A stretch of 35,744 bases of DNA from Tieghemiomyces parasiticus (Eukaryota > Kickxellomycota > Dimargaritomycetes > Dimargaritales > Dimargaritaceae): NCBI GenBank assembly GCA_027575765.1, contig JANBPT010000442.1:1-35744 (forward strand), read 5' to 3'. The position numbers and the translations under genes were made by a program. Below the pieces are notes generated by a model that was not told the origin of the DNA, made no database searches, and saw nothing but the letters and a program-made list of their open reading frames with translations. This document shows positions 28,514 to 35,744 of this stretch, piece by piece (within the stretch, counting starts at the first letter, position 1; every line of letters begins with the position of its first letter).

Positions 28514-30519
28514 ATGGCCTCTGACACCCTCGACAGCTACACCCAACGCAGCGCCACCGAGACTGCAGCCGCCGCAAGCCCACCCGCATCCTCCTCGCTG
28601 CCCATCCCATTCGACAACGTGGTAGACCGCCGGGCATTCTACGAGCCAGCACAACAAGAGGCCGCGCCCCGAGCCGCTTACTGGCACGACCAGTTTCACC
28701 CGCGCCCCGTCACCACCGACGTTTCCCCGTCCGCAACTCACCCGTTGCGTACTATCCTATCCCCGGCAACCTGGCCCGCTCAACTTCGTACCTGGCTACC
28801 CGTCAAGGGCGAGCACGTTGCTCGGGTCAGCCAGCTCGATACTGATCTCCTCGATGCCGATTTGCTCGATACTCTCAGGCAGCAGTGGCAGGAAGGTGTC
28901 CGGCTATTTAAGGTACGGATAATCCCCAGCTGCTCCAGGATCCAGGTACTGATGAAGTTGGATGGACGTTATAAGCCATGGGCTCCCAGGAACAATGGAC
29001 TAAACCCCTCTCCCTATACAATTACCATTACGTCATCCTCACCTGTATTACAGAGTACCCTCGCCACCAGATTGGAGCCGGAAATCACGGCGCTGTTCCA
29101 ACTGGCCATTTACGGTCTAACGGTAGCCCGGTCCCAGAATGCCACGTACGGTGCCGAACTGCAGAACTTGCGGTATCGGAATGAATTCAAGCACCAGCGC
29201 GGTAAGTTAATGGAGGAAACTGTATACCGACAGGAGGTGGGCAGCAGACCAGACCTCAGGACTCGATGGTGGTTTGACATGCGAGCCTAACCCTCACCAC
29301 TGTAACATTTGATGGCCCCCACCTCGTTGTGACCTGTATCGCCAGATCGTTTCGTACCCGGCAACGCTCCGCTCACGCAAGGTCAGAAAATTCTTTACGG
29401 GACCCTGCTCGTCGGCGGTCAGTACCTGTGGACTCGCACTAACCGCCATTTGACCGACCAGGGCTGGGGTGAACTACCGGAGGTAAATCGCTGAACGAAT
29501 TTCTGAATTAGTACCACATCTGGCCAAATGATATGGTTCTGACCTAGCCTGAGTATCCCGGCCGAAATCTGATTAGTATTTTTAACGACCCCCCACTTAA
29601 CGTCGACACTCGTCTACCCCCTTGCGCAGACGTCACCACGCAAAAAAGCCTGGAAGGCACTCCAGTTTGTTGACAAATGGTACCACACACTGTCGATGGT
29701 AAACTTTCTTGCCTTCTTGTACTCGGGTCGGTAAGTTTTACAACATCTGGTTACTAGGCCGCCGCAAAGCCGTGCCCTCCCCCCTCCTAAGCAACGTCCA
29801 TCTCACTTTAGTTCCACAACACTTTTACTTGCCCCTTTCAAGCTACAAGTCCCTCCTAACGCGTCTGCTGGGCATGCGACTGGTCTATTCCCGTCCGCAG
29901 ATGCAATCTCAGGTCAGCTACGAGTATTTGAACCGTCAGATGGTGTGGTATGCCTTCACAGTAAGTACTCGCTACCGATTTATTTCTTCTTGTTTTTTTA
30001 CACGCGTGGCCGCATACTTACTCTTTCGGCTACCTTCACGGCTTATTCTACCCAACTCATCATTTACTAACCAATCCGGCTTTTTTTTCTATATATTTTA
30101 TCGGCCCCTAGGAATTTCTCATGTTCATCCTACCATTGGTCAGCCTCCGCCGACTTAAGCGGAGCCTCCAGCGGGGCTACCGACGCACCGCCGAGCGCCT
30201 CGGTCTCCCGACCAGCCAGCCGGACCAGGCCCAGGCCGAAGCGATGGCCCGCATCCCGCGCGGCGTGTGCGTCATTTGCCTAGGCGGAGGACCCAGTCAC
30301 ACCAGGGCCGTATTGCCCGTCACTACAGACCCGCTACCCGAGGCCACTGCCGCCCGGTGCCGGGTCCGCGTTCCGTACGTGACCAACTGCGATCACATAT
30401 TTTGCTACGTATGCCTGGTGTCACAGATGGCCATCGACGCCCAGGATCATGCCTGCCTCCGCTGCGGCCAGTCAGTCAAGAGTATGCGGCGATTGGAGGC
30501 CAACGAATGGTGCGACTAA
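28514..30519 (+). CDS. PEX2: Peroxin Pex2 (RING E3), six exons
   Basis: Pex2 is a peroxisomal membrane RING ubiquitin ligase subunit that with Pex10 and Pex12 ubiquitinates the import receptor Pex5. Exons: 28514-28912, 29054-29201, 29346-29482, 29630-29730, 29843-29960 and 30112-30519. They join to 437 codons (436 aa; human 305). Conserved blocks: RVSQLDTDLLDADLLDTL; RLEPEITALFQLAIYGLTV with NATYGAELQNLRYRN; KILYGTLLVGGQYLWTR; MVNFLAFLYSGRYKSLLTR with LLGMRLVYSRPQ; YEYLNRQMVWYAF; EFLMFILPLVSLRRLK. The C-terminal C3HC4 RING has Cys354, Cys357, Cys394, His396, Cys399, Cys402, Cys416 and Cys419. All donors are GT (GTACGG, GTAAGT, GTAAAT, GTAAGT, GTAAGT). Acceptors are AG; intron 4 uses CAAG, the only site that keeps phase. 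The first 100 residues are a disordered extension. An upstream in-frame ATG at 28427 is an alternative start. Convergent with the F-box-like gene, 213 bp apart. Confidence 0.93.
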
Positions 30520-30732
30520 GGCTGCTGAAGCTCCAGTGGTGGGACCTCGCAAGATAAAAAGGTGTCATGCGGAAGGGTGCTAACAGATGATATTGACTTT
30601 TAAGGGTGATATATTAGTACAGGTGATTAAGCCACATTAGCAAGTCAAAAAAAGGATAAGTATAATAGTCGATTAGGCCACGTAGTTTTAGTCATTTGTA
30701 GCGGACCGCAGTGCCTTCAGGAAGGGTCGCCG

Positions 30733-32163
30733 CTATCTCCCAAAGGTCACCTTGACGGCCGGATAAGCCGCCTCAAGGCGGGCGAACTCGGCATTGTGCT
30801 CTGTGCCCACCAAGGTAAGCTCTTTGAGCCTGGGTAGGGCCGACAGATACTCGAAGAAGGGTGCGGGTTGCAAGGCAGGTCCGTTGAGTAGGAGGATCGT
30901 AAGTTTATGGCAGACCACGGGACCCTGCAAATAATCCGTGGTCCGGAGCATTCGGTGGTGACTCGGGCGGAGGTCGACGTATTCGAGGTGGGGGCACCGG
31001 GTGAACAGAAGCGGATAACTGGCCAAGATCAAGTCACACTTGATGAGAGCGATCCTACGGAGCCGAGTACAGCTCGCCACTAGGGCGGCCAGGCCGGCGT
31101 CGTCGAGTTGGACTTTTCGAAAGTCTATCGCTTGGAGTTGGGGCCACGGGTACCGGAAGACACGGTGGAATGAGAGCGGGCTGAAGCCGAGCTCGGGGAG
31201 ATGATCGACGCCGCTGATTTTGAGCTGGTAGAGCCGAGGCAGCCAGTGGGGTACGAGCGGGTCAAGGAATCTGCCGGTGACAAGGTCGCACTGACTGACC
31301 GTCAGACAGAGCAGACGGGGACTGTGTTTAAGCGCCTTAATGATACCGACGTCGGTCACGTGGGAACAATTGATAAAGTCGAGTCGCTTGAAGAGCCGGG
31401 CGTGGTTGGGCCGCCGCACGAGGGTCTGGAGGGCCACATCGGTAATGAGAGCGTCGTCGAAGGTGGCGCTCACCAGTTTGGGGCAGGCTCGGTAGATGGC
31501 CGCATGGACGTCGTCTGTGAATCCGTAGTGACGGAGCGCGACGAACCGCCGTAGGTTATGGAGGTGGCGGATCCCGGCCATGGGCACATTGTCCAGGAGC
31601 CGCTCCAGCGGGTCGCCCACGGACGGGTGCCGCGGAACGATCGGCCGGGACGCCAGGCCACCGGCCTGGTCAACGTGTGGGAGCGGTTGGAAGCGCCGGA
31701 CGAGGTAGAGGCCTTCGAGCCGTGGGGTGACGCATAGCAGCAAGTCGTTCAAGTCCGGCATGGTAAACCCGACGCGGTACTCGATAGTCAGGTTACGGAG
31801 ATTGGTCAAGGACCGTAGGTGATCTTTCAGGGCTGCCGCGGCCCGAAAGGTCCACGGCAGGCGGAGTCGACACTGCAGCCGTGTGACCATGGCATTGTAG
31901 GGCTCGACGACAGTCCGGAAGGTGTGGAAGTGGTCGGGATCATTGAGTACGGGATAATTGAGATACTGTTGACTCAGGAGGTGCCGGGCAACACGGGTGC
32001 TGACCGCCCGGTTGACGAGCCGGAGAGCTCCCAAGTCCTCCTTGGACAGCTCCTGCGCAAAGTAGTCGCCGAAATTGTCCAGGCAGAGGAGGAGCAGGTG
32101 ATAGGCTGCCGTGGCGCTGGCCCCTGCCGGTGGAGCAGTCGGGCTACCAGGGGCGTGGACCAT
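30733..32163 (-). CDS. F-box-like leucine-rich-repeat protein, 476 aa
   Basis: Probably a substrate receptor of an SCF ubiquitin ligase, judged by domain order. The single frame starts at ATG 32163. Residues about 20-65 resemble an F-box (LLLCLDNFGDYFAQELSKED then LGALRLVNRAVSTRVARHLL), though the match is loose. From about 115 to the end there are irregular leucine-rich repeats: SLTNLRNLTIEYR, LFKRLDFINCSHVTDVGIIK, RLLCLTVSQCDLV, LYQLKISGVDHL, LQAIDFRKVQLDDAGLAALV, RLRRIALIKCDLI, HLEYVDLRPS and RLKELTLVGTEH. The cysteine-containing repeats with VTD and DAGL are of the Amn1/FBXL type. No signal peptide or membrane segment. Substrate unknown. Such genes are often multicopy in fungi, but no second copy is in this window. 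Confidence 0.72.
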   Translation of the reverse strand: MVHAPGSPTAPPAGASATAAYHLLLLCLDNFGDYFAQELSKEDLGALRLVNRAVSTRVARHLLSQQYLNYPVLNDPDHFHTFRTVVEPYNAMVTRLQCRLRLPWTFRAAAALKDHLRSLTNLRNLTIEYRVGFTMPDLNDLLLCVTPRLEGLYLVRRFQPLPHVDQAGGLASRPIVPRHPSVGDPLERLLDNVPMAGIRHLHNLRRFVALRHYGFTDDVHAAIYRACPKLVSATFDDALITDVALQTLVRRPNHARLFKRLDFINCSHVTDVGIIKALKHSPRLLCLTVSQCDLVTGRFLDPLVPHWLPRLYQLKISGVDHLPELGFSPLSFHRVFRYPWPQLQAIDFRKVQLDDAGLAALVASCTRLRRIALIKCDLILASYPLLFTRCPHLEYVDLRPSHHRMLRTTDYLQGPVVCHKLTILLLNGPALQPAPFFEYLSALPRLKELTLVGTEHNAEFARLEAAYPAVKVTFGR

Positions 32164-33433
32164 GGTGACTAAGGTGTATTCGGGGCCGGGCAGGAGTATA
32201 TACGTGGTGGGACCGGACGGGGAGACGTGGCAGAATAACTGCCGGAGGTTGGCCCTTGGTAACGAGATGGCGTGCGTTCGTGAATGGGGGGGAAGGCGGA
32301 GGAGGGTAGCGTATCCAATGTGGGCCTTCGACGTTACACACTATATAGCGTTCGCTATATTTAAGGGAGGAGGCCCGGTTTTGGGGCAGCTAAGCCAGAG
32401 TAAAACGATGTAGCGAAGCGATTAGTTGAGAGGAGAGGGTGGCGGATGGGCGTCCGGGTCACCCAAGAGCCAGAGCCGGTGACTGCGCCGGTTTTCAAAG
32501 TTGACACCTGAGGGCGGAGAGAGCCTACACTGGTGCTACAAGGGTAGGCTAGCCAGGGGATTGGGTGCGCCGGGTGGGAAGAGCCTTCCATTGGGCATCT
32601 TCCATGGACGCCAGGCCAGGCCAGTCCTCCCCCCCGGGCCCAATGATGGGAGGTGCAGACCTCCGCGTGGGCCTTAGTCAGGAGTGCTTCACGCTTATGG
32701 CACCGGAAATATGAGCTCACCACAGCACCGAGTGGCCAGTGAGGTGATGAATGTGACCAGGCAGGAATGGCGGCCGACCGGACGTGGCCTGTACCTGTAG
32801 TTAATCTGCTAAGCCGCTTTGGGTGGGGGGGGGGCGGTGACCAGTCCCCAGGCAGAGGCTGCTTCCGCTGGAGACTGCCGATCGGAGGGAGTTTCAAAAT
32901 CGCGGAGTTTTTTTTTTAGTTTTTTTTTGTGTGTTGGTATGGGCCCACTTGGCCGCCTCGTTATGGCAGGTGAGGGCACTCGCCTAGATGGGAGTTTACT
33001 ACAACTTGTGGAGGAGAGGGCGGATTTTGGTTATGCTTGTTCACAAGCGCGACCTATACCGTATCGGTAGCCCCCGCGTGCCTGATAGATGTATCGTGTG
33101 TCACTTCGGTGTCGGGGCTCTAGCTATCGGGCTACATTCGTTTAATATTATAAAACTTTAAGGTCTCTTGGTACCGTAATAAAGGTTACAGGCCGCCCCG
33201 CATTTTCATGTTGTGCACTAGGTCTAACATACCCCAATACTTTCCAATTCTGCCACCTCGGGTTCGGCCCCGTTCTAAGTTGGACTGCATGATGGCCACG
33301 CCTCCCACGCAGCAAGACAGATTCCCCACGATACCAATCAAACCAAGGATCCGCTTTCGCTGCTATGTTCAAACCTGGCTATAGTTAACTGATACGGTGG
33401 TAATACTAACCATCGTTGTTAGCCCAAGTCTAA
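32164..33433. other. Intergenic
   Basis: The left 200 bases are the promoter side of the F-box-like gene. Long minus-strand frames occur at 32361-32897 and 33148-33372, but neither starts with ATG. Their composition (Pro, His, Ser, Arg) suggests chance openness. Simple runs of G (32825) and T (32910-32928) are present. No gene is supported. Confidence 0.5.
32343..32360 (-). promoter_or_regulatory. Palindromic TATA element upstream of the F-box-like gene
   Basis: ATATAGCG TT CGCTATAT is a perfect 8-bp inverted repeat with a 2-bp centre, about 180 bases upstream of the ATG at 32163. It contains TATA-like sequence on both strands. It may be a core promoter or a dimeric factor site. There is no second gene start to the right that it could also serve. 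Confidence 0.35.
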
Positions 33434-33812
33434 CTGATCTCCTTCGGGCTAATATACTTTGGAGTTATTCGGCTTCGGGCCTCTGTCTCTTCTGCCTGCC
33501 TCGTTTTACCGTACCTATATAGGGTTGTCCGTTTGATTCTTTTTAATGCACGTCAACCTCCACCCGCCACTCTAACACTGAACACCTTTTCTGTTCCAAA
33601 GGAAAACGTTTTACTAAATATTGCATTGGATTCGCCACTTGACTTGCACTTTGCTGCCGGGTCATTCATCCTGATGCACATCAGCAACCCGCCACATACC
33701 AAACCCTCAGATAAGTCCATACCAGTGTTTCTAGGTCAACCGGTAAGTAATAGGCTGGCAAGTTTACCAACATATGTAGCATGTGGTTCGTTTGCAGATT
33801 GGTGAAAAGTAG
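33434..33812 (+). CDS. Possible terminal exons of an unidentified gene
   Basis: Not recognised. The plus strand is open from about 33434 to 33742, the last part reading TFSVPKENVLLNIALDSPLD then LHFAAGSFILMHISNPPH. A GTAAGT donor at 33743 and a GTTTGCAG acceptor ending at 33797 define a 55-bp intron. It joins FLGQP to IGEK and a TAG stop at 33810-33812. There is no ATG in the early part of the frame, so a start would need another upstream exon that I could not find. It may be a gene remnant or a chance frame. Confidence 0.22.
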
Positions 33813-34672
33813 CAGCGACGAAAGCTGTTGGTCCCCCCCAACCTATGCCGAAACCATTGGCATGCGGTCATTCGGGCAGGTAGTAGGAGTGTTGTTCGCT
33901 AATCAAGTGAGCAATCAAGTGGGACCGTGGGGATTGCGCCCCTCTCGGAAGGTAAACAAGTAGGGGGCTCGGGTTTTGGTGACGATTGGGTGCTGGTTAA
34001 CGTGGCCCTGGTATAATGCGGGGGCAGTTATATTTCCGTGTCGCTTTACCCGCCGGTAGCACGGTCATCTCGTCATGTGGCCGGGTGATGGTCAAGAGAA
34101 TTTACACATGATGATGATAGCACCCCTAATCAACGCCTTATACGGGAAGTTGTTTGATTAAGCCTCTTCAACGATCCATGGACCCCGTCGCACGGCAGCA
34201 GCGTTCCAGCTGTCAATTATAGCGCCCCCAATGAAAATATCGCATGGTATCTTCTAGGTATCATTACAACCCAGCTCGTAAAGGCCGCTTTTGCGCCAAA
34301 TACCAAATGCTAACCGTTCACTTACAAACCGGAATCCTTGTAGGTAGATCGCGCCTGCGTTGCCACTAGTGCTACCTAAAGTAACTATTTCTGCAGTAGG
34401 TAGCAGAGCCGTATTGTCTACAACAAATCGGGTATACAATTAATCAGGACGGCCGGATAGAGTTTTAGTTGTTCTGTGTATACAGAAGGGCTGTTGGCTA
34501 CATAGGGACGCAGCGTCGATTGCGTGGCGCAGTTCCCAAGCTAACTGCAATTTCAGCGCTACTGCGTTGCGGCACCGCCATATTATTCCTACAGGTGTAG
34601 ACCAATACTTCAGTATCCTGGAAATTGTTGACCTTGTTAAGCAGTACCCATTAAAATGGTGGCGATATATGA
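33813..34672. other. Intergenic
   Basis: Mixed-composition sequence with only short frames. A minus-strand stretch at 34254-34439 (TRFVVDNTALLPTAEIVTLG) looks mildly coding but has no ATG and no clear splice partners. Nothing else was recognised. Confidence 0.45.
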
Positions 34673-34914
34673 CTATGGGCAGCCCACATCTGGCGTCCGA
34701 TGGTTGCCAAGGGCCCGACAAAGTGACCCTATTCGAGCCACATCCTCGGTCAGAATCGTGTATATAGTGTCCAAATATTGTCGATAGTGGGCAGGGGAAC
34801 TCTCCCCTAACGCGGGCATTTCATCCTCACACGGTACAAAGAAGGATCTTCCCGAGGTGGCCTTAGGCGAGTCACCAGCCTTGATCGCATCCACGTTGGT
34901 GGTAGTCAGTGGTG
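34673..34914 (-). CDS. Possible exon of an unidentified minus-strand gene
   Basis: Not recognised. Open on the minus strand from a TAA near 34917 to about 34673, reading TTTNVDAIKAGDSPKATSGR then SFFVPCEDEMPALGESSPAH and YRQYLDTIYTILTEDVARIG. The balanced composition and a predicted helix (HYRQYLDTIYTILTEDVARI) are coding-like. No ATG lies at its 5' end and no confident partner exons were found on either side. It could be one exon of a gene reaching toward the right edge, or debris. Confidence 0.22.
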
Positions 34915-35744
34915 ATGTTTAATTACTTATGGATCCCTGCAGGTATCGCTCGGCTCCCCACGACTGCATCTTGTGACGGGAGCGGCCGAACCACCACCTT
35001 TAGTACTATAGCCAATGAAAAGCCGCGACGGCCCTCTGGCGCCCAACTCACGTGATAAGGGTCGGCCTGTGGGGTGATACGCGGTCTCCGGTTTGTAAGG
35101 GGAGGAAGGGTTCCCCCCCCCCGTTGGTGGCACAAAACACCATCCACCCGCTATCCCTGGTCTCTGGTCTTAGACGTCGACAGCCCACCACGGCAACCTT
35201 TCACCAGATACAGCAGATTCAAGGATGGAAAGCATAGGTTGCCCCAAACCCTATCCGCCCCTTCCGGTGGCAGAGTGATGGACATTGTGGCTTACACAAT
35301 AATGACTATGAAGGACGGCAGCGGAATGTGGAGGAAGGGTCAGAGGGGCGAAAATCGCTGGCGAATAGAGGAAGGGGGGGAGGTGACGCGGCGAGGAAAA
35401 AAGTGCGAAAAAAATATTAGCCAGAGCCTCCCGCCTCTGGTGAAAAACGAGCATGGGGGAAGGCCACTGGCGTGGGTGGGCCCGCCCGACCGTCGTAGTG
35501 GAGCACTGCAAACGAGTGGATGTCCAGCCCGCCTGGGCGCGGCGACTAATCTCGCGTGACCTGGGAAGTTGAACCAGAGAGAGGAGGGAGCGGCCGCTGG
35601 AGGGCCAGCTAGCCTCCCCCATCCCAGCCTTGGCCCAAGCTGGAGTCCGGATGGTAAAAGGCCTAGAATCCAAGGCCCCTAACTGAGGGTTAAGTGGTTG
35701 TATTGTACGGTTAAGCCCCGTCCTTCCTTCTTTTCTCATTTTTC
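34915..35744. other. Intergenic, right edge
   Basis: GC-rich sequence with overlapping minus-strand frames (34923-35147 and 35251-35739) rich in Pro, Arg and Ser. They show no family resemblance and no consistent splice structure. This could be the upstream region of a gene outside the window. Confidence 0.4.

Noticed and set aside
32361..32897. 178-codon minus-strand frame upstream of the F-box-like gene
   Set aside because: Its start is TTG, the composition is low-complexity, and it overlaps promoter sequence; no family resemblance.
35251..35739. 162-codon minus-strand frame at the right edge
   Set aside because: Arg/Pro/Ser-rich with no motif and no splice or promoter support; typical of antisense or noncoding GC-rich openness.
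1..35744. Biosynthetic or defence gene cluster
   Set aside because: Genes are unrelated housekeeping functions in alternating orientation; no synthase, transporter or nuclease set is present.

Overview
The window reads as nuclear DNA of a fungus. It holds one spliced or intronless gene after another on both strands. Introns are mostly 55-321 bp with GTAAGT-like donors, and coding regions are GC-rich. The gene families are eukaryotic and fungus-typical: an Akr1-type palmitoyltransferase, the peroxin Pex2, the 60S GTPase Lsg1, an NBR1-type autophagy receptor and two spliceosome factors. Keeping AAR2 and SNRNP27 together with many introns suggests an early-diverging fungus rather than a yeast. 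That placement is inference and no marker gene confirms it.

Layout. 0.36-1.64 kb: a complete but inactivated mariner element with terminal inverted repeats and TA target duplication. 2.7-3.9 kb: an orphan disordered protein gene (minus). 5.45-7.02 kb: a six-exon SNRNP27 gene (minus) containing a 5-nt microexon. 7.48-7.76 kb: a small secreted protein (minus). 9.22-11.31 kb: a seven-exon AAR2 gene (minus), divergent from LSG1 at 11.92-13.94 kb (plus). 15.92-20.15 kb: an NBR1-like receptor (PB1, two ZZ, FW domain, very long proline-rich tail; plus), convergent with AKR1 at 20.71-23.24 kb (minus). 23.2-25.36 kb: no resolved gene, with scattered exon-like pieces. 25.36-27.31 kb: a two-exon gene for a large secreted protein of unknown family (minus). 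28.51-30.52 kb: a six-exon PEX2 gene (plus), convergent with an F-box-like/LRR protein at 30.73-32.16 kb (minus). 32.2-35.7 kb: no gene that can be defended; a few exon-like fragments are noted.

How the genes relate. AAR2 (U5 snRNP assembly) and SNRNP27 (U4/U6.U5 tri-snRNP) lie 2.2 kb apart and serve the same machine. LSG1 (60S maturation), NBR1 (selective autophagy), AKR1 (protein palmitoylation) and PEX2 (peroxisomal import E3) are unrelated housekeeping functions. NBR1 and PEX2 could meet in pexophagy, but nothing in the sequence ties them together. I found no CRISPR array, operon-like defence cluster or biosynthetic cluster, and no convincing tRNA or rRNA. The most noteworthy signals are the frame-essential 5-nt microexon in SNRNP27, the size and repeats of the NBR1-like tail, and the uncharacterised secreted proteins.

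Exon boundaries were worked out by hand from splice consensus, reading phase and remembered family conservation. No alignment or RNA evidence was available.
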